Positions 23,463 to 30,949 of a stretch of DNA of 38,908 nucleotides are shown here, piece by piece. The translations under genes were made by a program, and so were the position numbers. The number at the start of each line of letters is the position of its first letter. The stretch's first letter is position 1. This DNA is from Nocardioides lijunqiniae (GTDB taxonomy: Bacteria; Actinomycetota; Actinomycetes; Propionibacteriales; Nocardioidaceae), in NCBI RefSeq assembly GCF_015024225.1, contig NZ_JACJGM010000043.1:1-38908 (forward strand), written 5' to 3'. Below the pieces are notes generated by a model, which was not told where the DNA came from, made no database searches, and worked only from the letters and a program-made list of their open reading frames with translations.

Positions 23463-24346
23463 GCCGCGCGGGCGAGCAGGTCCAGCGGGTGGCGGCGTAC
23501 GCGGTCATCCTCCGTGAGGGGCGCATCCTGCTCAGCCGGCTCTCCCCGCGCCTGTCGCGAGGCGAGATGTGGACCCTGCCCGGCGGCGGGATCGACCACG
23601 GCGAGGACCCGCGCGAGGCCGTGGTGCGCGAGGTCTACGAGGAGACCGGCCTGCCGGTCAGCATCGGCGACACCGCGCACACCTTCTCCCTGCACCTGCC
23701 CGACACCTGGCGCCACGGTCGCCGGGCCGACGCCCACAGCGTGCGCATCGTCTACGACGGGTGGGTGCCGGTCGACGCGCCCGAGCCGCACGTCGTCGAG
23801 GTGGACGGCTCCACCTCCGACGCCGCGTGGCACCCGGTGGGTGACGTGGTCGACGGCACCGTGCCGACGGTCTCGCTGGTCCGCGAGGCGCTCGCGGTGC
23901 ACGAGCCCTTCCGGCTGCAGCGCGCGGCCGCCTACGCGCTGGTCGAGCGCGACGACGCGGTGCTGCTCACCCGGGTGTCCCCGCGCGGCTTCCACACCGG
24001 GCTGTGGTCGCTGCCGGGAGGCGGGATCGACCACGGCGAGGCCCCGCGCGACGCGGTCGTGCGCGAGGTCCTCGAGGAGACCGGCGTCGCGGTCGAGGTG
24101 GGCGACGTCGTGACCGTCGACGACGAGCGCATCCGCGGCACCGCCCCGTCCGGCCGGGACGAGGAGATGCACGCCATCGGCCTCGTCTACGCCGCCCGCG
24201 TGGTGGGGGAGCCGGGGCCCCTGGTGACCGAGCTCGACGGCACCACCGACGCCGTGGCGTGGGTGCCACGCTCGGAGATCGAGAGCGGGGCGGTCCCGGT
24301 CGTCCCGCTGGTGCGGTCGGCCCTGCGGGAGCGCGACGACCGCTAG
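23459..24346 (+). CDS. Tandem double-Nudix hydrolase
   Basis: This 295-residue protein is made of two Nudix domains in one chain. Both Nudix boxes (GX5EX7REUXEEXGU) are complete: residues 43-65 (GGIDHGEDPREAVVREVYEETGL) and 188-210 (GGIDHGEAPRDAVVREVLEETGV). Each is preceded by the same RAAYAL/VAAYAV strand and SPR loop, so the gene arose by internal duplication, and both sites should bind Mg2+. The sequences have diverged clearly outside the boxes. The start ATG (23459) overlaps the previous stop; the longer frame upstream is a shadow inside the reductase gene. The substrates (nucleotide sugars, dinucleotides, damaged nucleotides) cannot be told from the sequence. Confidence 0.88.
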   Translation: MSRAGEQVQRVAAYAVILREGRILLSRLSPRLSRGEMWTLPGGGIDHGEDPREAVVREVYEETGLPVSIGDTAHTFSLHLPDTWRHGRRADAHSVRIVYDGWVPVDAPEPHVVEVDGSTSDAAWHPVGDVVDGTVPTVSLVREALAVHEPFRLQRAAAYALVERDDAVLLTRVSPRGFHTGLWSLPGGGIDHGEAPRDAVVREVLEETGVAVEVGDVVTVDDERIRGTAPSGRDEEMHAIGLVYAARVVGEPGPLVTELDGTTDAVAWVPRSEIESGAVPVVPLVRSALRERDDR

Positions 24347-24349
24347 CGT
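24344..24349 (+). promoter_or_regulatory. -10 like hexamer for a leaderless start
   Basis: TAGCGT lies exactly 6 nt before the GTG start at 24356, and its TAG is the stop codon of the Nudix gene. The same spacing is seen before 22224, 25680 and 28025. Confidence 0.4.
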
Positions 24350-24355
24350 GACCTC

Positions 24356-25618
24356 GTGACCGAGACCGTCTTCACCTACGCCGCCCCCGCCCTGAAGTTC
24401 GGCCGCGGGGCGTCGGCCGAGATCGGCCACGACCTGGCCGGCTACGGCGCCCGACGGGTGCTGCTCGTGACCGACGCCGGGGTGGCTGCCACCGGCCACC
24501 CCGCGCGGATCGCCGAGCAGGTGGCCGCGCACGGCATCGCGGTCACGACGTACGACGGCGCGCGGGTGGAGCCGACCGACGCCTCGCTGTCCGACGCGAT
24601 CGGGTTCGCGCGCGACGAGGGGCCCTTCGACGCGATCGTGGCCGTGGGCGGCGGCTCCGCGATCGACACCGCCAAGGCGGTCAACCTGCTCACCACCAAC
24701 CCCGGCGAGCTCATGGACTACGTCAACGCCCCCGTCGGCAAGGCGCGCGCGCCCGTCGCACCGCTGCTGCCGCTCGTGGCCGTGCCGACCACCACCGGCA
24801 CCGGCAGCGAGAGCACGACCATCTGCGTCCTGGACGTGCTGTCGCTGAAGGTGAAGACCGGGATCAGCCACCCGGCCCTGCGCCCACGCCTCGCGGTGGT
24901 CGACCCGGCGCTCACCGCCACCCAGCCGCCGATGGTGACCGCCGCGGCCGGCATGGACATCCTCTGCCACGCGCTGGAGAGCTACACCGCGCGGTGGTTC
25001 GGCGACTTCGACGCCAAGCGCCCCGAGCAGCGGGTGCCCTACTGCGGGGCCAACCCGATCGCCGACATGTGGTCCGAGCGGGCCCTGTCGCTGCTGGCCG
25101 GGGCGTTCCGCGCGGCCGTGCACGACGGCGGGGACGAGGGGGCACGGGAGCAGATGGCGATGGCCGCGACGTTCGCCGGGCTGGGCTTCGGCAACGCGGG
25201 CGTGCACGTGCCGCACGCCAACGCCTACCCCATCGCCGGACGGGTGCGGTCGTTCCGCCCCGAGGGCTACCCCGCCGACGAGCCGATCGTCCCGCACGGC
25301 ATGGCGGTGTCGCTGACCGCGCCCGAGGCGTTCCGGTTCACCTTCGACGCCGCGCCCGAGCGCCACCTGCACGCCGCCCGACTGCTCGAGCCGGACGTCA
25401 CGGGCAGCGGTCCCGACGTGCTGCCCGGCGTCCTGGCCCGGCTCATGCGTGACATCGGCATCCCCAACGGCCTGGCCGAGGTCGGCTACGGCGCCGGCGA
25501 CGTCGACGACCTGGTCGCCGGGTCGCTGCAGCAGCAGCGGCTGCTGGCGACCGCACCCAAGCCGGTCACGCCCGAGGACCTGGCCACCGTCTTCCAGGGG
25601 TCGATGGAGCACTGGTGA
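24356..25618 (+). CDS. Iron-containing alcohol dehydrogenase, hydroxyacid-oxoacid transhydrogenase-like
   Basis: This 420-residue group III alcohol dehydrogenase resembles the hydroxyacid-oxoacid transhydrogenase (ADHFE1) branch, which couples oxidation of a hydroxyacid such as 4-hydroxybutyrate to reduction of 2-oxoglutarate. The dinucleotide GGGS motif is at residues 98-101. Metal ligands can be placed as Asp201, His205 (MDILCH), His287 (GVHVPHANAYP) and His314 (VPHGM). The stretch FGNAGVHVPHANAYPIAGRV with FRPEGYP is characteristic of that branch and distinguishes it from ordinary butanol dehydrogenases. The frame starts with GTG at 24356, 9 nt after the Nudix stop. The physiological substrate remains inference. 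Confidence 0.85.
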   Translation: MTETVFTYAAPALKFGRGASAEIGHDLAGYGARRVLLVTDAGVAATGHPARIAEQVAAHGIAVTTYDGARVEPTDASLSDAIGFARDEGPFDAIVAVGGGSAIDTAKAVNLLTTNPGELMDYVNAPVGKARAPVAPLLPLVAVPTTTGTGSESTTICVLDVLSLKVKTGISHPALRPRLAVVDPALTATQPPMVTAAAGMDILCHALESYTARWFGDFDAKRPEQRVPYCGANPIADMWSERALSLLAGAFRAAVHDGGDEGAREQMAMAATFAGLGFGNAGVHVPHANAYPIAGRVRSFRPEGYPADEPIVPHGMAVSLTAPEAFRFTFDAAPERHLHAARLLEPDVTGSGPDVLPGVLARLMRDIGIPNGLAEVGYGAGDVDDLVAGSLQQQRLLATAPKPVTPEDLATVFQGSMEHW

Positions 25619-25667
25619 GCGACCTGGCAGAGGCCTCCGCGATGCGCCTCGCCGACCGGCGCGAACC

Positions 25668-25673
25668 TAGACT
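25668..25673 (+). promoter_or_regulatory. -10 like hexamer before the microprotein gene
   Basis: TAGACT is 6 nt before the ATG at 25680; the GGAGG in between is too close to the ATG to act as a normal ribosome site, which favours a leaderless transcript. Confidence 0.45.
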
Positions 25674-25679
25674 GGAGGG

Positions 25680-25769
25680 ATGAACCCACGACACCGCCGG
25701 CTGGTGATCCCGGTCGCCCTCGTGGGTCTGCTCCTGCTCGTCGTCGTCATGGCCGTGGTGCGCGGATGA
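25680..25769 (+). CDS. 29-residue single-span membrane microprotein
   Basis: A short frame encodes MNPRHRRLVIPVALVGLLLL followed by VVVMAVVRG: a basic head, one hydrophobic segment of about 19 residues and a short tail. The stop overlaps the ATG of the methyltransferase gene as ATGA, the usual sign of translational coupling. A -10 like TAGACT lies 6 nt upstream. An in-frame GTG at codon 9 would leave 21 residues. The positive-inside rule predicts the N-terminus in the cytosol. The function is unknown; it could be a membrane partner of a neighbouring enzyme or mainly a coupling leader for the next gene. Confidence 0.6.
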   Translation: MNPRHRRLVIPVALVGLLLLVVVMAVVRG

Positions 25770-26971
25770 GCGAGCCGCTGCTGGTCGCCCTCGACCGCGT
25801 CCGCGCGTGGCTGCTCGACCCGGAGACCCTGGTCCGGGCGGTGGCCTCCGGTCGCCACAAGGGCCAGGCGCCGCCGCGCTGGCGTCGCGTGGAGCTGCGC
25901 TACGTCGACCTCAAGGCCGGACGCCACCTGCAGGTCGTGGCCTACGACGAGACGCAGGCCCACACCAGCAACCACGCGGTGGACGCCGCGCCCGCGGCGG
26001 TGGACGCGCTGCTGCGCGAGCCGTTCGGCAACTGGCACGTGGAGACCCTGACCCAGACCCACCAGGTGAGGGTCACCAAGAAGCTCGAGGCGATGGTGCA
26101 CACCAGCGCCCGCTCCGCGCCGGCCGAGGTCGTCCGCGACCACGACCGCGGCAAGGACCGCCTGCTGCCCGAGAGCGACCCGGTGTTCCGGGCGCTGGGC
26201 CTCAGCGACGCCGAGGGCCGGATGAAGCCGAGCCGGCAGGCGAAGTACCGCCAGGTCGAGGAGTTCCTGCGCCTGCTCGACTCCTCGGTCTCGGAGGCGA
26301 TCGCCAAGGGTCACCTGCGCCGGCCCACGGCCGAGGAGCCGCTGCGCATCGCCGACCTCGGCTGCGGCAACGCCTACCTGACCTTCGCGGCCGAGCGCTA
26401 CCTCACCAGCGTGCGCGGACTGCCGGTGCGCGTCACCGGCGTCGACGTGCGGGAGCAGTCGCGCGACCACAACAACGCGATCGCCGCGCAGCTGGGCGTC
26501 GCCGCGGAGTTCGTCGTGGGGTCGATCTCCGGCGTCGAGCTCGACCCGGCGCCCGAGGTCGTGCTCGCCCTGCACGCGTGCGACACCGCCACCGACGAGG
26601 CGCTGGCCCGCGCGGTGGCGTGGAGCGCCGGCCTGGTCCTCGCGGCCCCCTGCTGCCACCACGACATCGCGACCCAGCTGCGCACGACCGCGACCCCCAC
26701 GCCGTACTCGATGCTGACGCGCGACGGCATCCTGCGCGAGCGCCTGGCCGACACCCTCACCGACGGCCTGCGCTCGACGCTGATGCGCACGCAGGGCTAC
26801 CGGGTCGACGTCGTGCAGTTCGTCGAGAGCAAGCACACCCCCCGCAACACGCTGCTGCGCGCCGTGCGCACCGGCGCGGCCGACGCCGACGCGAGCGTGC
26901 GCGGCGAGTACGACGAGCTGGTCGCGACCTGGGGCATCAGCCCCCGTCTGGCTGCGCTGCTCGACGCGTGA
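25766..26971 (+). CDS. Class I SAM-dependent methyltransferase (Methyltransf_32-like)
   Basis: The 401-residue protein has an N-terminal domain of about 150 residues, a basic link (GRMKPSRQAKYRQVEEFLRLL) and a Rossmann methyltransferase domain. Motif I is IADLGCGNAYLTF (195-207), the acidic end of strand 2 is GVDV (225-228), and ALHACDTATDEAL (268-280) and APCCHHD (294-300) mark the GSTCD/METTL25-like Methyltransf_32 group. Cys296, Cys297, His298 and His299 could hold a metal. The substrate is unknown; RNA or protein targets are possible. The start ATG overlaps the microprotein stop, and the stop overlaps the next ATG by one base. Confidence 0.82.
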   Translation: MSEPLLVALDRVRAWLLDPETLVRAVASGRHKGQAPPRWRRVELRYVDLKAGRHLQVVAYDETQAHTSNHAVDAAPAAVDALLREPFGNWHVETLTQTHQVRVTKKLEAMVHTSARSAPAEVVRDHDRGKDRLLPESDPVFRALGLSDAEGRMKPSRQAKYRQVEEFLRLLDSSVSEAIAKGHLRRPTAEEPLRIADLGCGNAYLTFAAERYLTSVRGLPVRVTGVDVREQSRDHNNAIAAQLGVAAEFVVGSISGVELDPAPEVVLALHACDTATDEALARAVAWSAGLVLAAPCCHHDIATQLRTTATPTPYSMLTRDGILRERLADTLTDGLRSTLMRTQGYRVDVVQFVESKHTPRNTLLRAVRTGAADADASVRGEYDELVATWGISPRLAALLDA

Positions 26972-27975
26972 TGCTCGTCGTGGAGCGCCTGCTGGCCGGC
27001 GTGATGGTCGTGCCGTTCGTGCTCGGGATGACGTCCGGCGACTCCGAGCGCCGCGACGTCGCGTTCCGCTTCACCGACGCCCAGGTCGTGGAGTCCAGCG
27101 GACTGGTCGCCACCGGCCGGCTGTTCGTCACCGTCAACGACTCCGGCGACGAGGGTCGCACCTTCGTGGTCGACCGCGACGGCGACACCGTCGGCGGCGC
27201 CTCGTGGGGGGAGGCCACCGACGTCGAGGCCGTCGCCCCCTGGGGCCGCGACCAGGTCCTGGTCGGCGACATCGGCGACAACCGCGGCCGGCGCGACTCG
27301 GTGCGGCTGGTGCGCGTCCCGGTCGAGCGCGAGACGCGCGAGGTCGACCCGGACGTCTTCGAGCTGCGCTACCCCGGCGGGCCGCGCGACGCCGAGGCGG
27401 TGCTGGTGCATCCGAGGACCCGGCAGGTGCTGGTCGCCTCCAAGGAGCTGCTGGGCGGCACCCTGTACGCCGCCCCGCGCGAGCTCAGCGGCGCGCGGGT
27501 CAACCGGCTGCGGCCGCTCGCACCGGTGATCGGCTTCGTCACCGACGGCGCCTTCTTCCCCGACGGTCGTCACCTCGTGCTGCGCGACTACGGTCGGGCC
27601 GTCGTCTACTCCTACCCCGCGCTCGAGCGGGTGGCGGAGGTCGAGCTCCCCGAGCAGGACCAGGGGGAGGGGATCGCCGTCCACGACGACGGCACCGTCT
27701 ACGTCAGCACGGAGGGGCAGTTCACCGCCGTGCTGCGGATCGCCCTGCCGCCGGCGCTGCGCGACGTCGTCGTCCCTCCGGCGGCGCCGACGTCGACCCC
27801 GTCGGCGTCACCCTCGTCGTCGGCGGAGCCCGATCCGTCGACGACGCCGAGCCGCGAGGAGGACGAGCAGGCGCAGACGACCTCGCCGGACCGGCCGGTC
27901 TGGCCGTGGCTCCTCACCGGGTCGCTCGGCCTCGCGGCGGTCGCCGTCCTGGTCCTCGCGCTGCGCCGTCGTTGA
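26971..27975 (+). CDS. Membrane-anchored extracytoplasmic protein, propeller-like, unknown function
   Basis: This 334-residue protein starts at the ATG that shares one base with the methyltransferase stop (TGATG). The first 20 residues are hydrophobic and may be a signal peptide. Residues 30-260 contain repeated strand-turn units with a YWTD/NHL-like look (VNDSGDEGRTFVVDRDG, DVEAVAPWGRDQVLVGDIGDN, EAVLVHPRTRQVLVASKE, GEGIAVHDDGTVYVSTEG), which suggests a beta-propeller. A Ser/Thr/Pro-rich stalk (272-310) leads to a C-terminal membrane helix (PWLLTGSLGLAAVAVLVLAL) and an RRR stop-transfer. This is the plan of a type I surface protein displayed through the peptidoglycan. No enzyme motif is recognised. 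Confidence 0.75.
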   Translation: MLVVERLLAGVMVVPFVLGMTSGDSERRDVAFRFTDAQVVESSGLVATGRLFVTVNDSGDEGRTFVVDRDGDTVGGASWGEATDVEAVAPWGRDQVLVGDIGDNRGRRDSVRLVRVPVERETREVDPDVFELRYPGGPRDAEAVLVHPRTRQVLVASKELLGGTLYAAPRELSGARVNRLRPLAPVIGFVTDGAFFPDGRHLVLRDYGRAVVYSYPALERVAEVELPEQDQGEGIAVHDDGTVYVSTEGQFTAVLRIALPPALRDVVVPPAAPTSTPSASPSSSAEPDPSTTPSREEDEQAQTTSPDRPVWPWLLTGSLGLAAVAVLVLALRRR

Positions 27976-28012
27976 ACCCCTGCGGGTGAGCAGGACCGTG
28001 CGCCCCGCGGCA

Positions 28013-28018
28013 TAGGGT
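28013..28018 (+). promoter_or_regulatory. -10 like hexamer before the topoisomerase gene
   Basis: TAGGGT lies exactly 6 nt before the GTG start at 28025, with no Shine-Dalgarno between them, consistent with a leaderless transcript. A matching -35 box is not evident. Confidence 0.45.
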
Positions 28019-28024
28019 CACGGA

Positions 28025-29029
28025 GTGCCACGACTCCGCCGCACGTCGCCCGACCAGCCGGGCTGGACCCGCCGCCGGGCCGGCAAGGGCTTCGTCTACC
28101 TCGACCAGGCCGGTGACCGGCTCCCGCCCGAGGACGCCCAGCGCGTCCGCGACCTGGTGATCCCGCCGGCGTGGAAGGACGTGTGGGTCACGCCGCACGA
28201 CAACGGCCACCTGCAGGCCGTCGGCACCGACGACGCCGGGCGGCGCCAGTACCTCTACCACCCGGTGTGGCGCGCCAAGCGCGACGCCGAGAAGTTCGAC
28301 CGGATGCAGGAGTTCGGACGGGCACTGGTCAAGGCCCGTGAGCTCGTGCTCACCGACCTGGGGCGCGAGGGGATGCCGCTGGAGCGGGCCTGCGCGGCGG
28401 CCGTGCGGCTGCTCGACCTCGGCTACTTCCGGATCGGCAACGACGTCTACGCCGACACCCACGGCAGCTTCGGACTGACGACGCTGGAGCGCCGCCACGT
28501 CAAGAAGCACCAGGACCGGCTGGTCTTCACGTTCGTCGGGAAGTCCGGCGTCGACCACCGCATCGAGATCGACGACGTCACGGTGATCGAGGCCATCGAG
28601 ATCATGCGCCGTCGCCGGGGCGGCGACCTGCGACTGCTGGCCTACCGCAACGGCCGGTCGTGGCGCTCGATCCTGCCCGACCTCGTCAACGAGTACGTCC
28701 GCGCCAGCACCGGCCTGGAGGCCACGGCCAAGGACTTCCGCACCTGGCACGCCACCGTCCTCGCCGCGGCGGCGCTGGCGGAGACCCAGGAGCACGGCGA
28801 GACGCAGGCGTCGCGCAAGCGGGCCGTGGCCGGCGCGATGAAGGAGGTCTCGGAGTTCCTCGGCAACACCCCGACGCTCGCGAGGTCGTCCTACGTCGAC
28901 CCGCGGGTCATCGAGGCCTACGAGGAGGGCAAGACGATCCACGGCACCACCCGGCGCACCTACGACACCCCCGACGAGCGCCAGGCCGCCCTCGAGCGCG
29001 CCACCCTCAAGCTGCTGAAGCAGGCCTGA
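28025..29029 (+). CDS. DNA topoisomerase IB (poxvirus/bacterial type)
   Basis: This 334-residue enzyme relaxes supercoils through a 3'-phosphotyrosyl nick. The active-site residues can be placed by the family motifs: Arg136 (YFRIGND), Lys173 (FVGKSG), Arg239 (KDFRTWHA), Asn281 (LGNTP) and the nucleophile Tyr290 (ARSSYVDPRV). Asn in place of the eukaryotic/viral His is the known bacterial pattern, as in the Deinococcus enzyme, and the length matches that enzyme. The N-terminal domain (GKGFVYLDQAGDRL...IPPAWKDVWV) is typical. The GTG start at 28025 has a -10 like hexamer 6 nt upstream. It is often an accessory topoisomerase, additional to TopA and gyrase. Confidence 0.93.
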   Translation: MPRLRRTSPDQPGWTRRRAGKGFVYLDQAGDRLPPEDAQRVRDLVIPPAWKDVWVTPHDNGHLQAVGTDDAGRRQYLYHPVWRAKRDAEKFDRMQEFGRALVKARELVLTDLGREGMPLERACAAAVRLLDLGYFRIGNDVYADTHGSFGLTTLERRHVKKHQDRLVFTFVGKSGVDHRIEIDDVTVIEAIEIMRRRRGGDLRLLAYRNGRSWRSILPDLVNEYVRASTGLEATAKDFRTWHATVLAAAALAETQEHGETQASRKRAVAGAMKEVSEFLGNTPTLARSSYVDPRVIEAYEEGKTIHGTTRRTYDTPDERQAALERATLKLLKQA

Positions 29030-29127
29030 GGGCAGCGGGTCGCCGCCCTGTCGGGATGTCCCCACGCCATGACGGGTCTCCCGGTCGGAGATCGGTCGAG
29101 ACGTGAGGGACCACCCCGGCGGAGGAC

Positions 29128-30252
29128 TCAGGCGGTGTGCTCGACGACGTAGTCGATGCAGGCGGTGAGGGCCTGGACGTCGGCGGGGTCGACGGCGGGG
29201 TACATCGCGATGCGGAGCTGGTTGCGGCCGAGCTTGCGGTAGGGCTCGGTGTCGACGACGCCGTTGGCGCGCAGGGTCTTGGCGATCGCGGCGGCGTCGA
29301 TGGCGTCGTCGAAGTCGACGGTGCCGATGACCAGCGAGCGCGACGACGGGTCGGCGACGTACGGCGTCGTGTAGGACGTCTTCTCGGCCCAGCCGTAGAG
29401 CGCGTCGGAGGACGCGGTGGTGCGCTCGACCATGCCGTCGAGGCCGCCCTGGGCGTTCATCCAGTCGAGCTGCTCGGCCATCAGGAACAGCGTGGCGACC
29501 GAGGGGGTGTTGTAGGTCTGGTTCTTGGCGGAGTTGTCGATCGCCGTCGGCAGGTCGAAGAACGCCGGGATGTGGCGGTCGGTCGCGGCGATCGCGGCGG
29601 CGCGCTCGAGGGCGGCCGGCGACATCAGCGAGACCCAGAGGCCGCCGTCGGAGGCGAAGCACTTCTGGGGGGCGAAGTAGTAGGCGTCGACCTGGGTCAG
29701 GTCGACCGGCAGGCCGCCGGCGCCGGAGGTGGCGTCGACCAGGACCAGCGAGCCCTCGTCGGAGCCCTCGGGGCGGACCACGGGCGCCATGACGGCGGTC
29801 GAGGTCTCGTTGTGGGCCCAGGCATAGACGTCGACGCCGGCCTCCGCCTCGGGCGAGGGGCGCGAGCCCGGCTCGGACTTCAGCACCGACGGCTCGTCCA
29901 GCCACGGGGCGTCCGCGGCGGCCTTGGCGAACTTCGAGGAGAACTCCCCGAACGAGAGGTGCTGGCTCTTCCGCTCGATCAGGCCGAACGTCGCGATGTC
30001 CCAGAACGCCGTCGCGCCGCCGTTGCCGAGCACCACCTCGTAGCCCTCGGGCAGCGAGAAGAGCGCGGCCAGGCCCTCGCGGACGCGGCCCACGGTGTCG
30101 CGCACGGGCGCCTGGCGGTGGGACGTGCCCATCAGCGAGGAGCCGGTCGCGGCCAGCGCGTCGAGGTGGCTGGTCTGGATCTTCGAGGGGCCGGCGCCGA
30201 AGCGGCCGTCGGCGGGCAGGAGATCGGCGGGGATCTGAAGGGCGTCGCTCAC
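29128..30252 (-). CDS. serC: Phosphoserine aminotransferase
   Basis: The 374-residue PLP enzyme converts 3-phosphohydroxypyruvate and glutamate to phosphoserine in serine synthesis. The PLP lysine is Lys197 in YYFAPQKCFASDGG. The N-terminus (PADGRFGAGPSKIQTSHLDAL) and the GTSHRQAPV, GNGGATAFWD and AWAHNETSTAVMAPV blocks match the actinobacterial SerC branch, which differs from the E. coli type. It starts at a GTG (30252) with GGAAGG 7 nt upstream, and it converges on the topoisomerase gene with a 98 nt gap that shows no strong hairpin. It is divergent from the GNAT gene. An IR in the shared region (30281-30288 with 30315-30322) could be an operator. Confidence 0.95.
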   Translation of the reverse strand: MSDALQIPADLLPADGRFGAGPSKIQTSHLDALAATGSSLMGTSHRQAPVRDTVGRVREGLAALFSLPEGYEVVLGNGGATAFWDIATFGLIERKSQHLSFGEFSSKFAKAAADAPWLDEPSVLKSEPGSRPSPEAEAGVDVYAWAHNETSTAVMAPVVRPEGSDEGSLVLVDATSGAGGLPVDLTQVDAYYFAPQKCFASDGGLWVSLMSPAALERAAAIAATDRHIPAFFDLPTAIDNSAKNQTYNTPSVATLFLMAEQLDWMNAQGGLDGMVERTTASSDALYGWAEKTSYTTPYVADPSSRSLVIGTVDFDDAIDAAAIAKTLRANGVVDTEPYRKLGRNQLRIAMYPAVDPADVQALTACIDYVVEHTA

Positions 30253-30280
30253 GTGGCAACCTTCCGGGTGGGAGGGGTGG

Positions 30281-30322
30281 GTGCTGACGACGCTGTCAGG
30301 TACGCCCCTAGTGTGTCAGCAC
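30281..30322. promoter_or_regulatory. Inverted repeat in the serC/GNAT divergent region
   Basis: GTGCTGAC (30281-30288) and GTCAGCAC (30315-30322) form a perfect 8-bp inverted repeat, with a further CTGTCAG at 30293-30299 between them. It sits in the 101 nt between two divergent starts, so it may be a regulator-binding site; no promoter boxes are clear. Confidence 0.35.
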
Positions 30323-30353
30323 CGTTGCACCCGCGATAAATCGGAGGTCTGCT

Positions 30354-30824
30354 GTGCTCATCCAGCGCGTCGGCTACGGCCACCCCGACGCCGTCCGCCT
30401 GGTCGCCGACGTGCAGGCCGAGTACGTCGTGCGCTACGGCGGCCAGGACGACTCGCCGGTCGACCCCCTGGAGTTCGAGCCGCCCCACGGCAGCTTCTTC
30501 GTCGGCTACGTCGACTCCGTGCCGGTGGCCACCGGAGCCTGGCGACGCTCCACGGTCGAGGCGCTCGGCACCACCGAGACCTGCGAGATCAAGCGGATGT
30601 ACGTCGTGCCGTCGGCACGCGGGCACGGCCACGCGCGCCGGATGCTGGCGCACCTGGAGGAGTCGGCCCGCGCGGCCGGCGCCAGGGTGCTGGTGCTGGA
30701 GACCGGGATGAAGCAGCCCGAGGCGATCGCGCTCTACGAGTCGTCGGGATACGTCGCGATCCCCGGCTACGGCTACTACCAGGGCTCACCTCTGAGCCGC
30801 ACGCTGGGCAAGCCCCTGGTGTGA
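30354..30824 (+). CDS. GNAT family N-acetyltransferase
   Basis: This 156-residue acetyltransferase has the acetyl-CoA loop of motif A in MYVVPSARGHGHARRMLAHLEE (about residues 82-103, with the R-x-x-G-x-G/A core reading ARGHGHA) and motif B in LETGMKQPEAIALYESSGY (about 116-135). The GTG start at 30354 follows GGAGGT (30343-30348) by 5 nt. It is divergent from serC and converges on the ROK kinase gene. The substrate, small molecule or protein, is unknown. Confidence 0.88.
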   Translation: MLIQRVGYGHPDAVRLVADVQAEYVVRYGGQDDSPVDPLEFEPPHGSFFVGYVDSVPVATGAWRRSTVEALGTTETCEIKRMYVVPSARGHGHARRMLAHLEESARAAGARVLVLETGMKQPEAIALYESSGYVAIPGYGYYQGSPLSRTLGKPLV

Positions 30825-30866
30825 CGAGGGCTGAGCAGGCTGGGTGCCGGTCCGGCGCTGCCCGGT

Positions 30867-30916
30867 GGGTCGTGTGCCGGAGGCAGCGCAACGACGCGGT
30901 CAGCGGCACACGACCC
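30867..30916. terminator. Bidirectional terminator between convergent genes
   Basis: A 13-bp perfect stem (30867-30879 with 30904-30916) around a 24 nt loop lies between the GNAT stop and the ROK kinase stop, so it can end transcripts from both sides. Confidence 0.6.
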
Positions 30917-30949
30917 CCCGCGACGCCGCGCGCCCACGGTCGCGCCACC

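Noticed and set aside
23459..24346. Internal duplication of the Nudix gene as an assembly artefact
   Set aside because: The halves differ strongly outside the Nudix boxes, so it is an old duplication.
29030..29127. Terminator between topoisomerase IB and serC
   Set aside because: Only a 7/8 short stem is visible, too weak to call.
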